Assembly: GCF_022048975.1 (NCBI RefSeq)
Contig: NZ_JAKMHX010000016.1
Span: 62,001-126,000 of the forward strand
Length of the DNA stretch: 64,000 nt
Origin: Sporosarcina cyprini
GTDB taxonomy: Bacteria > Bacillota > Bacilli > Bacillales_A > Planococcaceae
Direction of reading: 5' to 3'
Below, piece after piece: positions 16,515 through 25,219 of the stretch; position 1 is the first letter of the stretch, and each line of letters begins with the position of its first letter. A program made the translations under genes and the position numbers. The notes beneath the pieces were generated by a model that ran no database searches, was not told the origin of the DNA, and saw nothing but the letters and a program-made list of their open reading frames with translations.

Positions 16515-17060
16515 TTATGCCAAGACGTACTCACGTGCCGCGGAGTCGTCCATCATTAATTCTTTCAAATATTTCTTCGCCCGGAACAGACGGGATTTCA
16601 CCGTACCAATTGACACCTTCATCATTTCCGCAATCTCAATTAACGAATACTGATGCACATAGAAATACTCGATTGTTTTTCGGTAAATGGCATCCAGCTC
16701 ACCAATTTTCGATTGCACGATCTTCTGAATATCAGATTGCTCCACCACTTCCACAGGAGTCATGCTGTCGCTTGGAACCAAATCCAAAATCGGAACGTCC
16801 AATGTATCAGGCTGGTTCATTACATGTTTACTGCGACGCACATCTTTCCGGTAACGATCCCGGAATGTGTTCATGCAAATCGTCGTAAGCCATGCTTTCA
16901 TGCGATCGACACTGTCCATCTTGCCGCTGTAACGAACGACTTTCAGCCAGACATCCTGCATTAAGTCTTCCGCTTCTTCTTTATTGCGTGTCAGTTTCAA
17001 GCATAAGTGATATATGTATTTTCCATATTGATCGTGTAGTTCAGCTAAGTCGATTTTCAT
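16515..17060 (-). CDS. ECF-type RNA polymerase sigma factor
   Basis: A protein of about 181 residues. Region 2 is at about 10-75, with LTRNKEEAEDLMQDVWLKV and WLTTICMNTFRDRYRKD. Region 4 is an HTH at about 130-170 (YSLIEIAEMMKVSIGTVKSR). The linker is about 35 residues and rich in Asp and Pro. It directs RNA polymerase to a small regulon. No anti-sigma gene is adjacent, which is unusual for this class. The start at ATG 17060 has GGAGGG 9 nt upstream; an in-frame start 42 bp earlier has no site. Confidence 0.92.
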   Translation of the reverse strand: MKIDLAELHDQYGKYIYHLCLKLTRNKEEAEDLMQDVWLKVVRYSGKMDSVDRMKAWLTTICMNTFRDRYRKDVRRSKHVMNQPDTLDVPILDLVPSDSMTPVEVVEQSDIQKIVQSKIGELDAIYRKTIEYFYVHQYSLIEIAEMMKVSIGTVKSRLFRAKKYLKELMMDDSAAREYVLA

Positions 17061-17339
17061 TGATAACGCCCTCCGTGTTGTATCTCTTGGAACCATTATC
17101 AAATATTTTCGTCTTACAAACTATCGCTTTCCCTTTCAACACACTTACAAATGTGTAAGGCGGCGTGACAGAACTGTGACAGCCTATATAAACCGGCATT
17201 CCTGCACAATCGAGTAGAGAAACCTTTCTCAAAGCCCCCTCATCAAACCGCACCTGCCCGATTACCCGAGCAACATCTTCTATCCTTTAGCATATTATCT
17301 TGTACAGTTTTATTGCAAACGACTCGACTGCCCGTCGCA

Positions 17340-17368
17340 CAAAAAAGCCCGGACACTTACTCGTCCGG
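17340..17368 (-). terminator. Terminator overlapping the end of the CNNM gene
   Basis: CCGGAC (17349-17354) pairs with GTCCGG (17363-17368), then six T on the minus strand. The left arm lies beyond the stop codon and the right arm lies in the last codons. Confidence 0.65.
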
Positions 17369-18607
17369 ACTCATATCATGCTCTTCCTGTCGTTTCGTTA
17401 TTTTCATCTTCACGATACGGCTTCGATCCATTTCTTCAATTTCAAAAAATAGATTCTCATATGTAAATCTCTCGCCAGGCTCTGGTACATGACCGAGTTC
17501 CTGCATAACGAAGCCGCCAATGGTTTCATGATCCGTCGGCAACCCGACATGAAGCAGCTCCATAACCTCGACAATTTCAAGCCGGCCGTGGCAAATCAGC
17601 TGGTGATGGTCTGATTCATAGACAAGAACTTCCTCGTCAATGTCTGTTTCATCTTCAATGTCCTGCCCGATCATTTCCTCAATAATGTCTTCATGCGTCA
17701 CAATACCGAGCGTGCCGCCATATTCATCCAACACGATGGCTAAATGTTTCTTCTTCGCTAACATCAGTTTAAATACTTTCTCGACACTGGCCGTTTGCAC
17801 GACAAACAACGGATTGTGGTCGATCAGTTCAGAAAGCTTCTTCTCTGGATGCATGGACCATTCAATGAGTGATTTGGAATAAAAGACCCCAATCACCTTA
17901 TCAATGCTTTCCTCATAAACAGGATATCTTGTATAGAAGTATTCTAAAATCGTATCCCGCACTTCTTCATACGTCGATTCAATCGGCAGCCCGATTACAT
18001 CCGTACGATGTGTTTCCAGTACATCGGAAACGTCTTTATCCGGAAAATCCAGAATACCTTTTAAACGCAGTGATTCGTCTTGCTCAAACGTCCCTTCCGT
18101 CGATGCAATATCCACCATTGAACGAAGCTCTTCCTTTGTCAATGTCGCCTCTGTAACAGCGCCTTTGGAAATGATGCGGATAAAGATGTTCGTAAACAAA
18201 GCAAGCAATGCTGTTAAAGGAGTCAAAAGTTTAACAAGCACAGAAATCGTAGGTGCGACAGCATACGCAATTCGATCCGCGAATGTAGCTGAGATCGTCT
18301 TAGGAAGCACTTCCCCAAACACAATGAGGACGACTGTCAAGATCCCGGTCATTAGACCAACATTCAGCCCTTTATCGATCGCGATCATCGTTACGATGGT
18401 CGGCATCATAATATTAGCCACATTGTTGCCAATCAGGATGGCCGTGATCATCCGGTCTGGTTTCGATATCAGTTTTTGTAATTTGATTGATTTTTTTTCG
18501 CCTTGCTCCGCCCGCAGCTGGACTTTCATCCGGTTCACTGCGGTCAGTGCCGTTTCACTCCCTGATAGGAAAAACGACAAGAATAAAAAGAATCCTAGTG
18601 CAATAAA
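17357..18607 (-). CDS. CNNM/DUF21-CBS-CorC_HlyC membrane protein (hemolysin/MpfA family)
   Basis: About 416 residues. A DUF21 membrane domain (about 1-170, four hydrophobic segments) contains SGSETALTAVNRMKV and GEVLPKTI. A CBS pair (about 195-320) includes TRYPVYEESIDKVIGVFYSK and LAIVLDEYGGTLGIVTHEDI. A C-terminal CorC_HlyC domain follows. The family exports or controls Mg2+. The start is proposed as TTG at 18605-18607: GGGAGG lies 8 nt upstream, and the protein would begin MFIALGFFLFLSFF. An upstream ATG (18667) would add 20 hydrophilic residues before the first membrane segment. Confidence 0.88.
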   Translation of the reverse strand, partial: FIALGFFLFLSFFLSGSETALTAVNRMKVQLRAEQGEKKSIKLQKLISKPDRMITAILIGNNVANIMMPTIVTMIAIDKGLNVGLMTGILTVVLIVFGEVLPKTISATFADRIAYAVAPTISVLVKLLTPLTALLALFTNIFIRIISKGAVTEATLTKEELRSMVDIASTEGTFEQDESLRLKGILDFPDKDVSDVLETHRTDVIGLPIESTYEEVRDTILEYFYTRYPVYEESIDKVIGVFYSKSLIEWSMHPEKKLSELIDHNPLFVVQTASVEKVFKLMLAKKKHLAIVLDEYGGTLGIVTHEDIIEEMIGQDIEDETDIDEEVLVYESDHHQLICHGRLEIVEVMELLHVGLPTDHETIGGFVMQELGHVPEPGERFTYENLFFEIEEMDRSRIVKMKITKRQEEHDMSPDE

Positions 18608-18725
18608 CAAAAGCGGTTCCTCCCGAACTTGTTTTCCATGCATCCGTTCTTGTGTTGAATGATACATATCATACCATAAGATCCTCGTTTTCGCTTGCTT
18701 GCCTGACTCGCATTTTTCTATTTTC

Positions 18726-18734
18726 TGTTATACT
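18726..18734 (+). promoter_or_regulatory. Extended -10 promoter of the M20 peptidase
   Basis: TGTTATACT fits an extended -10 element (TGnTATACT). No convincing -35 box is visible 17 bp upstream. It lies 39 bp before the TTG start. Confidence 0.5.
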
Positions 18735-18772
18735 ATTTTTAGATCCGAAATACTTAGAAACGAGGGATACCT

Positions 18773-20173
18773 TTGACTCATTTAGAATCGCTTGATACGT
18801 TTTTTACTGAAAAGCGGAACGACCATTTGGACCAATTGAAGGATTTTCTGCGCATCCCAAGCATCAGCGCGTTGTCCGACCACAAGGCGGACATGCAAAA
18901 AGCGGCTGAATGGCTGAAGGATTCATTCGAAAAAGCGGGCTTGGAGAACGTCTCCATCGAACCGACAGACGGCCACCCTGTCGTCTATGGCGACTGGCTG
19001 CACGCCGAAGGAAAGCCCACATTATTGATTTATGGCCATTACGATGTCCAGCCGGTCGACCCATTGCATTTATGGGAGAGCGGGCCATTCGAGCCGGAAG
19101 TCCGGGACAATAAGCTGTATGCCCGCGGCGCAAGCGATGACAAAGGACAAGTATTCATGCATGTAAAAGCGGTAGAAGCGTTGATGCATGAAAACGGCGG
19201 CAAGCTGCCCGTCAATGTGAAGTTCATCATTGAAGGCGAAGAGGAAGTCGGCAGCCCGAACTTAGAGAAATATATTGAAGAGAATAAAGAAAAGCTGGCG
19301 GCAGACATCATTGTCATCTCCGATACAGGCATGTACGGACCTGGCAAACCGGCTATCTGCTATGGATTACGCGGACTGGCAGGCGTACAGATCGATGTGC
19401 GCGGCGCAAAAAGCGACCTGCATTCAGGCATTTATGGAGGCGGCGTACAAAATCCGATCCATGCCATCTCCGACATCCTAGCGTCCTTCCATGATCAAGA
19501 AGGCACCATTGCAGTCGAAGGATTCTACGAAGATGTCCGCCCGCTGGCTGAAGAAGAACGGGAAGCGTATGCGGCACTTAATTTTGACGAAGCAGCGTTG
19601 AAAGAAGAAATCGGCGTGTCTGAATTATTCGGTGAAAAAGGCTACTCCTACTTGGAGCGCACTTGGACTCGTCCGACCCTTGAAGTAAACGGCGTCTTCG
19701 GCGGTTTCTCCGGCGAAGGCATCAAAACCGTATTGCCATCCGAAGCCGGCGCAAAAATCACATGCCGCCTCGTACCGGATCAAGACCCGGAAGATATCGT
19801 CGCCAAACTGAAAGCACATATCGAAAAACATAAACCGGCAGGCGTCACAGTGGAAGTGAGCGAATTTGACAAAGGCAAACCGTTCATCACGCCATTTGAC
19901 CACCCAGCCATCCAAGCAGCAGGCCGCTCGTACGAAAAAGTGTACAACGTGCCGACTGCCTACACACGCATGGGCGGCTCGATCCCAATCGTAGCCGCAT
20001 TCGATGAAATCCTCGGATTGCCAGTCGTCCTCATGGGATTCGGCCTTTCGAGCGAAAACTTCCATGCACCAAACGAACACTTCCACCTCGAAAACTTCGA
20101 CAAAGGCCTTCGCGTCATCGGCGACTACTACTATGAACTCGCTGAACTGCCTGTCGATGAATTAAAGAAATAA
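18773..20173 (+). CDS. M20-family dipeptidase (carnosinase-like)
   Basis: This 466-residue cytosolic metallopeptidase has M20 zinc motifs: LLIYGHYDVQPVD (His and Asp ligands), ARGASDDKGQ (bridging Asp), EGEEEVGSPN (catalytic Glu and Glu ligand), VISDTGMYG and a late NEHFHLENF His ligand. A dimerisation domain interrupts the peptidase fold from about residue 195 to 300. It cleaves dipeptides or small amidated substrates. The start is TTG at 18773 with CGAGGGA upstream. Monocistronic, with its own promoter and terminator. Confidence 0.93.
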   Translation: MTHLESLDTFFTEKRNDHLDQLKDFLRIPSISALSDHKADMQKAAEWLKDSFEKAGLENVSIEPTDGHPVVYGDWLHAEGKPTLLIYGHYDVQPVDPLHLWESGPFEPEVRDNKLYARGASDDKGQVFMHVKAVEALMHENGGKLPVNVKFIIEGEEEVGSPNLEKYIEENKEKLAADIIVISDTGMYGPGKPAICYGLRGLAGVQIDVRGAKSDLHSGIYGGGVQNPIHAISDILASFHDQEGTIAVEGFYEDVRPLAEEEREAYAALNFDEAALKEEIGVSELFGEKGYSYLERTWTRPTLEVNGVFGGFSGEGIKTVLPSEAGAKITCRLVPDQDPEDIVAKLKAHIEKHKPAGVTVEVSEFDKGKPFITPFDHPAIQAAGRSYEKVYNVPTAYTRMGGSIPIVAAFDEILGLPVVLMGFGLSSENFHAPNEHFHLENFDKGLRVIGDYYYELAELPVDELKK

Positions 20174-20178
20174 CCAAT

Positions 20179-20212
20179 ACCGGGTTTGGCTCACATGCCG
20201 AACCCGGTTTTT
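20179..20212 (+). terminator. Terminator of the M20 peptidase gene
   Basis: ACCGGGTTTGGC pairs with GCCGAACCCGGT (one G-T) around a 6-nt loop, followed by TTTT. Confidence 0.9.
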
Positions 20213-20280
20213 CATGTGCCAGTTGGGGCATGGTAGTGTGCATGTGATTCAGTGAAGTTTGAGAGTATTATTTGTCTGTT

Positions 20281-20380
20281 GTATTTGGCGATGTAATGTG
20301 AGGATTTGTCGTGGCGGGACGGTTTTTTGGCGCGGGAGCGACCGGATTTGGCGCGGCAGACCGTTTTTTTGGCGCGGGGC
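20281..20380. repeat. GGATTTGGCGCG-type array (about 5 degenerate units)
   Basis: Related cores TTTGGCGA, GATTTGTCG, TTTTGGCGCGGG, GATTTGGCGCGG and TTTTGGCGCGGG occur at spacings of about 19-22 nt. This runs directly into the GAACGCCA array. The core TTGGCG is the reverse complement of the CGCCAA in that array. Confidence 0.7.
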
Positions 20381-20385
20381 TAGAT

Positions 20386-21024
20386 GAACGCCAATATTTC
20401 CCGTTGAACGCCATTAAGTCGAAACGAACGCCAATAACTTCGATTGAACGCCATTAAATCGAAACGAACGCCAATAACTCCTGCTGAACGCCATTAAGTC
20501 GAGACGAACGCCAATAACTCTAGCTGAACGCCATTAAATCGAGACGAACGCAATAACTTCGGCTGAACGCCATTAAGTCGAAACGAACGCCAATAACTCC
20601 AGATGAACGCCATTAAATCAAAACGAACGCCAATAACTTCGGCTGAACGCCATTAAATCGAAATGAACGCCAATAACTCCCGCTGAACGCCATTAAATCA
20701 AAATGAACGCCAATAACTCCGGCTGAACGCCATTAAATCGAAACGAACGCCAATAACTCCGGCTGAACGCCATTAAATTAAGTCAAACGCCAATAACTCC
20801 TGCTGAACGCCATTAAGTCGAGACGAACGCCAATAACTCCTGCTGAACGCCATTAAGTCGAGACGAACGCCAATAACTCCAGCTGAACGCCATTAAGTCG
20901 AGACGAACGCCCATAACTCCAACTGAACGCCATTAAATCGAAACGAACGCCAATAACTCCTGCTGAACGCCATTAAGTCGAGACGAACGCCAATAACTCC
21001 AACTGAACGCCCATAACTCTAGCA
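20386..21024 (+). repeat. GAACGCCA tandem array C (32 units of 20 nt, alternating variants)
   Basis: Units start at 20386 and recur every 20 nt to 21005, with a single 19-nt unit near 20550. Two variants alternate with few exceptions: GAACGCCATTAARTCGARAC and GAACGCCAATAACTCCNGCT, so the repeated module is 40 nt. The first eight bases are nearly invariant and the last 8-10 drift. A single unit starts CAAACGCC (near 20785). The array fills the gap between the convergent M20 peptidase and nitroreductase genes, beyond the terminators of both. Confidence 0.95.
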
Positions 21025-21087
21025 TAACCTTTCCGCACAACCGAGCGTACTCGTTTCCCCATTCATCCCCCTACTCTTTTCCAAATC

Positions 21088-21113
21088 AAAAAAGCACCCA
21101 GTCACCTGGATGC
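21088..21113 (-). terminator. Terminator of the nitroreductase gene
   Basis: GCACCCAG (21094-21101) pairs with CTGGATGC (21106-21113) with one mismatch. The minus strand continues in TTTTTT. Confidence 0.75.
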
Positions 21114-21121
21114 TCCTTTTG

Positions 21122-21700
21122 TTACTCTTCTTTTCCGAAGAACGTTACGATATCTTCCAACGGTTTGCGTACGCGGTTTTTCGGAATGTCGTCGAAATAA
21201 CCGAATTGTAGCATGCTGATGATGCGCTCTTCTGGCTTGACGCCCAGTGCTTCTCTGAATTTCGGATTGTCGATGAAAGGTGGTGTTTTCCAGCATGTGC
21301 CGATGCCTTTATCCCATGCGAGCAACATCACGTTTTGAATAAACGTGCTGGCTGCCGCGAAGTCTTCCAGCCTTTCTTTTTGGCGGACATCCTCCGGCAC
21401 GACGACGAATACGACAGCGCCGGGTGTAGTGAATTTCTTCATCTGTTTTTCCAAGTCTTCCTCGGACAGCTCTTTCCATTTCGGAACACCGTACTCCTTC
21501 AACAGTTCCTGCAATTTCACGTGTTCCTGATTTGTCGCCACAATCACTCTCCAAGGATTTCGGTTGCCGTGATTTGGCGCCCAGCGTGCGTCCTCAAGTA
21601 CCGCCAATATATCATCGACATCGACCGGTTGACCGTTAAAATTTTTGACCGACCGGCGATTGACGATTGCATCTCTGACTGATAGTGCTTGTTCATTCAT
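21122..21700 (-). CDS. Nitroreductase-family FMN oxidoreductase
   Basis: The 192-residue protein has the nitroreductase fold. NRRSVKNF near residue 14 binds FMN phosphate, ARWAPNHGNRNPWRVIV (about 40-55) is the typical SxxxxxxQPW-like segment, and LLAWDKGIGTCWKTPP and the C-terminal RVRKPLEDIV fit the YdjA-type branch. It reduces nitro, quinone or flavin substrates with NAD(P)H; the natural substrate is unknown. AGGGGAG lies 8 nt before ATG. It is a lone gene with its own terminator, convergent to the peptidase across repeat array C. Confidence 0.9.
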   Translation of the reverse strand: MNEQALSVRDAIVNRRSVKNFNGQPVDVDDILAVLEDARWAPNHGNRNPWRVIVATNQEHVKLQELLKEYGVPKWKELSEEDLEKQMKKFTTPGAVVFVVVPEDVRQKERLEDFAAASTFIQNVMLLAWDKGIGTCWKTPPFIDNPKFREALGVKPEERIISMLQFGYFDDIPKNRVRKPLEDIVTFFGKEE

Positions 21701-21869
21701 CTATTGAACTCCCCTTTTTACCATACTAGCGACCATTATACACTATTGCCGCTTTCCGAGGAAAACAACGGACTGTTCCCGCTCTCCAAAACTATTACTA
21801 TTCAAACAAATTACTTTCGATGATATAATATTCCTACGTTCGTAAATAAACTACAAAAGGATGGCCCCT

Positions 21870-22706
21870 ATGGCGAAAAAACCGTTAGCTTGGATTGTGG
21901 ACAGCACAGCCTACATTCCGAAAGAATTAAAAGAACACCCGGATTTCTATTGGATTCCGCTTAATATACATTTCGGAGACAAACAATTTGTGGATGGAAT
22001 TGATTTGTCGCCTTCCGAGCTGTATGAAAATATTAAAGGGGCTGTTGAATTCCCCAAAACGTCCCAGCCGTCAGCTGGTGAATTCGCTGAGCAGTTCAAA
22101 CAACTGGCAACCGAATATGAGCAAGCGATTGCCGTTCATATTTCCGGAAAATTAAGCGGCACCCTTGCCTCTTCAATGGCAGGAGCTGAAATGGCCAATT
22201 TCCCAATCACGTTCATCGACTCTCTGTCCCTCTCGTACGGCATTACCGGCTTGATTCAAAAAGGGATGGCGATGCATGAATTGGGTGCAACTGTGGATGA
22301 AATCAAACAGCAGCTCGAATCCATGGCCGGAACGATGAACAATTATATTCTCATCGGACAGTTGGATCAGCTGTATAAAGGCGGCCGGATGAGCGGCGTG
22401 CAATTTTTCCTAGGCAGCCTGTTGAAGGTAAAACCGATCATTCAACTATCGGACATCGGAACGCTTGAAGTGTTCGACAAAGTTCGATCTGAAAAGAAAG
22501 CGCTTCAATATCTTGTGGATAAAGTATCCGCAAGCCAACCTTCCCATATTCACTTGATGCACGGCAATGTTCCCGATCAAGCGGAGCAGCTGAAGGACAT
22601 GCTTCGTAAAAGCAACCCTCAGCTTACTGTAGAAATCGGTGATATTAGTTCTACTCTCGCCGTTCATGCAGGAGAAGGCACACTGGCCGTTCTATGGTTT
22701 GATTAA
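21870..22706 (+). CDS. DegV-family fatty-acid-binding protein
   Basis: About 278 residues in two domains. The start AWIVDSTAYIP holds the first fatty-acid-binding motif, SQPSAGEFAEQF (about 75) the TSQPS motif, HISGKLSGT (about 95) the carboxylate-binding Ser, and QLYKGGRMSGVQ (about 170) the head-group loop. DegV/FakB proteins present fatty acids to a kinase for phospholipid synthesis. ATG at 21870 is preferred since AAAGGA lies 8 nt upstream; ATG at 21861 is too close to that site. Monocistronic. Confidence 0.93.
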   Translation: MAKKPLAWIVDSTAYIPKELKEHPDFYWIPLNIHFGDKQFVDGIDLSPSELYENIKGAVEFPKTSQPSAGEFAEQFKQLATEYEQAIAVHISGKLSGTLASSMAGAEMANFPITFIDSLSLSYGITGLIQKGMAMHELGATVDEIKQQLESMAGTMNNYILIGQLDQLYKGGRMSGVQFFLGSLLKVKPIIQLSDIGTLEVFDKVRSEKKALQYLVDKVSASQPSHIHLMHGNVPDQAEQLKDMLRKSNPQLTVEIGDISSTLAVHAGEGTLAVLWFD

Positions 22707-22717
22707 AAAATAAAAGA

Positions 22718-22743
22718 GGGAGCCTCCTAGCTGGAGAGCTCCC
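22718..22743 (-). terminator. Terminator between DegV and amidase genes
   Basis: GGGAGC-CTCC pairs with GGAG-GCTCCC with one bulge. The minus strand then runs into T-rich sequence, so it serves mainly the amidase gene. Confidence 0.75.
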
Positions 22744-22750
22744 ATTTCTA

Positions 22751-23236
22751 TTAAGAAAAATGATCGTTCACTTTAAAAAATAAGTATTTTGCATTCGGAG
22801 AATATGCATAGGAGTCCTTGTAATCCCATGACCGCTGATAAGCGTCGTACGTATGGGCATTGACGAGCGGCATTTGGCCATCCTTCCCCGTCACAATTGT
22901 TGTATGATCATACCGCCCGTCGCCTTGGAAGTCATAACAAATCAGATCACCCAATTCCAATTCTTCAGGCGAACTGACCTGCCTGGTAGTCAGTCCCTTC
23001 TTCGATCCGCCTAAAAACCAGCGCATGGAATGGGCAACCGACCAACTGAAACTCCAGGTTCCTCCTTGCATCCACCAGCCTCGTTCACGATTAGGATATC
23101 CATACATCGGCGCTCCGCCTGCCAGCAGACATTGAGAAATAAAATTGGTGCAGTCTACGTCAAATGAATGAAAATCAGGATTTCGTCCATTCCACCATTT
23201 ATTCGCATAGGCGACAGCCGCTTCCCTGTTATACAT
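22751..23236 (-). CDS. Putative amidase-domain protein (Amidase_6, CHAP-like)
   Basis: A 161-residue protein with the NlpC/CHAP-like pattern of the amidase_6 family. It starts MYNREAAVAYANKWW, carries DCTNFISQ with the catalytic Cys (about residue 29) and RYDHTTIVTG with the catalytic His (about 109), and ends in aromatic-rich strands. No signal peptide is visible, unlike many cell-wall hydrolases of this family, so it may be cytoplasmic or a spore/coat component. GGGGG precedes ATG at 23236. It lies downstream of the small membrane protein, past a terminator. Confidence 0.82.
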   Translation of the reverse strand: MYNREAAVAYANKWWNGRNPDFHSFDVDCTNFISQCLLAGGAPMYGYPNRERGWWMQGGTWSFSWSVAHSMRWFLGGSKKGLTTRQVSSPEELELGDLICYDFQGDGRYDHTTIVTGKDGQMPLVNAHTYDAYQRSWDYKDSYAYSPNAKYLFFKVNDHFS

Positions 23237-23302
23237 AAAAACGCCCCCTCAGCCCATCTTATGAACTAAAGAGGCTTGGAATGCGATTTATTCTAGGTAA
23301 AT

Positions 23303-23334
23303 AAAAAGAAGCCTGCTGACGGGAGGCTCCTTCT
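23303..23334 (-). terminator. Terminator of the small membrane protein gene
   Basis: AGAAGCCT pairs with AGGCT-TTCT with a 2-nt bulge. The minus strand ends in TTTTTAT. Confidence 0.6.
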
Positions 23335-23348
23335 CATTCGTTGTACAA

Positions 23349-23591
23349 TCATCTTTTCTTCAAACGATTTTGCAACATCTTATAGTCAATGAACACCCCG
23401 ATAAAACCGACCGGGATGCCACCTCCACAAACTGAAAGGAAAAAGAGGAAAACGTTGACCTTCTCCATCACCTGGAATAAGTAGTAGAAGGCCAACATTG
23501 TTCCAAAGGCAGCGAAAATCATCGTGAAATAGTACGTTATCGGGGCATTTTCCAAAACCGCTTGGTCCTCACTCGTCATTTTCCGACTCAT
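23349..23591 (-). CDS. Small two-TM membrane protein, unknown
   Basis: 80 residues. A charged N-terminus (MSRKMTSEDQAVLENAP) is followed by membrane segments at about 19-40 and 47-67, a GGGIPVGFIG turn and a basic tail MLQNRLKKR. I do not recognise the family. AGAGGG lies 6 nt before the ATG. It lies about 100 bp downstream of the polysaccharide deacetylase on the same strand. Confidence 0.65.
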   Translation of the reverse strand: MSRKMTSEDQAVLENAPITYYFTMIFAAFGTMLAFYYLFQVMEKVNVFLFFLSVCGGGIPVGFIGVFIDYKMLQNRLKKR

Positions 23592-23694
23592 ACGATACCC
23601 TCTTTTCTTGGAACAATTATTGTGCCTATTTCATTATTACCCCTTTTTCAATTTTCAATCCTACCAGGTTGGTGTTCGTAAACAGCGGTTACAT

Positions 23695-24447
23695 TCATTT
23701 AAGGTTATCAATTTGGCGGTCTTCAATTTGCTCTTTATTTTTTTCATTAATTTTCATCATGTCGGATATGGTTACAAATGTATACCCTTGCTTTTCGAGG
23801 GCGGGAAGGATTTTTTCCAACGCTTCCACTGTCTGCCGACGGTTGCCGCCTCCATCGTGGAAAAGTACAACATTACCTTCTTTGGCTCCATTCAAGACAA
23901 AGCCGACAATTTTATTCACACCCGGGTTCTTCCAATCCAATGTATCCAAGTGCCAAGACCACATAATCAGTTTGTATCCCTCTTTTGAAACGGCTTGGAC
24001 AATTTCATCGGTATACTCCCCTTCAACAGGTCGGAATAATTTGGAGGATTGCCCCGTTATCGAATAAATAACTTCATCCGTTTTTTTCAATTCCTGAATT
24101 AACTGTGAGACATTCATTCGGCTTTTGTGGGAATACGTATGATTGGCCAGTTCATGCCCCTCCTCATACATTCGCAGCACTACATCGGGATTCTTCTCGG
24201 CATTAGCACCTACGATAAAAAACGTCGCTTTCGCTTCATGTTTCTTCAGAAGATCTAAAATTTCGGTTGTATGTTTCCGATGGGGTCCATCATCAAACGT
24301 CAATGCAATCACTTTTTCTTCCGTATTAATTTCCCATATTATCTGTCCGGCCTCTTCGTAATGCTTCCTTCCTTTATCCGCAAACGTTCTGCCGTATACT
24401 CCGAAAACAATTATGATGATGATCAGCGGCAATACAAATCGTTTCAA
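23695..24447 (-). CDS. Polysaccharide deacetylase (CE4/NodB domain), membrane-anchored
   Basis: About 250 residues. One N-terminal hydrophobic segment (about 5-22) anchors or exports it. The NodB domain shows ALTFDDGPH (metal Asp), HTYSH (two His ligands), RPVEGEY (third motif, normally RPPxG), WSWHLDTLDW and VVLFHDGG (His motif). It should deacetylate peptidoglycan or another N-acetylglucosamine polymer, as PdaA/PdaB-type proteins do. The third-motif change may alter specificity. Start: TTG at 24445-24447 with GGGAG 7 nt upstream. Confidence 0.88.
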   Translation of the reverse strand: MKRFVLPLIIIIIVFGVYGRTFADKGRKHYEEAGQIIWEINTEEKVIALTFDDGPHRKHTTEILDLLKKHEAKATFFIVGANAEKNPDVVLRMYEEGHELANHTYSHKSRMNVSQLIQELKKTDEVIYSITGQSSKLFRPVEGEYTDEIVQAVSKEGYKLIMWSWHLDTLDWKNPGVNKIVGFVLNGAKEGNVVLFHDGGGNRRQTVEALEKILPALEKQGYTFVTISDMMKINEKNKEQIEDRQIDNLK

Positions 24448-24465
24448 GACCCCACTCCCAAACAA

Positions 24466-24794
24466 AATTTATTTGTTGTTAGTATTCGTCTTTGCGGCGA
24501 AACGATGCATGCAACTTGTATTGTTAGACATTTATTCTTTTAACACGGTTTTAGTGAAATCCTTTCATGCCTGTATAAAGAGAACTGTATAATAGAGGGA
24601 AATCCAAAATACATTTGTTGATTTAAATAGGATTTATAATAACTAGTCCACATAATTTTAGGTCTAGAACTCTAATATCCGATGAAAAATAAATTTATTT
24701 CTCAGACACACGTCTGACCTTATGAGTATTAGAAACAGGGTACACTTAACTGACTTGGCCGATTGATTGCCGTATCCATATAGGAGGAAATACG
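24466..24794. other. AT-rich intergenic region, no gene seen
   Basis: About 330 bp between divergent genes, visibly richer in A+T than most of the window. A TATAAT hexamer sits at 24588-24593 without a matching -35 box. The promoter of the 24795 gene must lie here but I cannot place it. Confidence 0.5.
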
Positions 24795-25166
24795 ATGAAG
24801 ATAAAAAAATACTTATACGACGAAACAATACACGAACTGCAATTATTTCATAATGCAGAGGATCGCAATAGTCTATCAAGAAGAATGAAGAATAGACCTC
24901 ACTTTTTATTTAGCTTGGAGATGGCTGACGACTTTTTAAAGGCTGACAAGCCGTATACTGTCGTTATGTTCGGTGATGATAATGAAGGATACTCACTGGG
25001 CTATATTACTTCAGTATCTGTACATGCAACTGATTCCGGAATAATTGTTGAGTTTGATGAATTTGATATGCAACCTTTCAATTCGCAAACACGGGAGTAT
25101 CGCAACCTTAAAGGCTTCCTCATGGAGTACGTGCAAGAATTGATAAAGCCTAAAAAGAAGTTTTAG
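24795..25166 (+). CDS. Hypothetical protein, 123 aa
   Basis: This is not recognised. It is soluble, begins MKIKKYLYDETIHELQLFHN, carries an acidic middle (FGDDNEGYSLGYITSVSV, VEFDEFDMQPFN) and ends with a helical FLMEYVQELIKPKKKF tail. A strong TAGGAGG lies 8 nt before ATG, so translation is likely. Its A+T-rich codon use matches the neighbouring M28 peptidase gene and differs from most of the window, which suggests acquired DNA. Confidence 0.65.
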   Translation: MKIKKYLYDETIHELQLFHNAEDRNSLSRRMKNRPHFLFSLEMADDFLKADKPYTVVMFGDDNEGYSLGYITSVSVHATDSGIIVEFDEFDMQPFNSQTREYRNLKGFLMEYVQELIKPKKKF

Positions 25167-25219
25167 TAACATTATGTTATTAAAACGGAGAATCAAATAA
25201 AGCATGACTATGCAGGCAG

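Noticed and set aside
20386-21024. CRISPR array
   Set aside because: The constant part is only about 8 nt, the intervening sequences are themselves repeated, the period is 20 nt, and no cas gene occurs in the window.
24588-24593. TATAAT as promoter of the 24795 gene
   Set aside because: No -35-like hexamer lies 16-18 bp upstream, and the box is about 200 bp from the start codon, so the assignment is unsupported.
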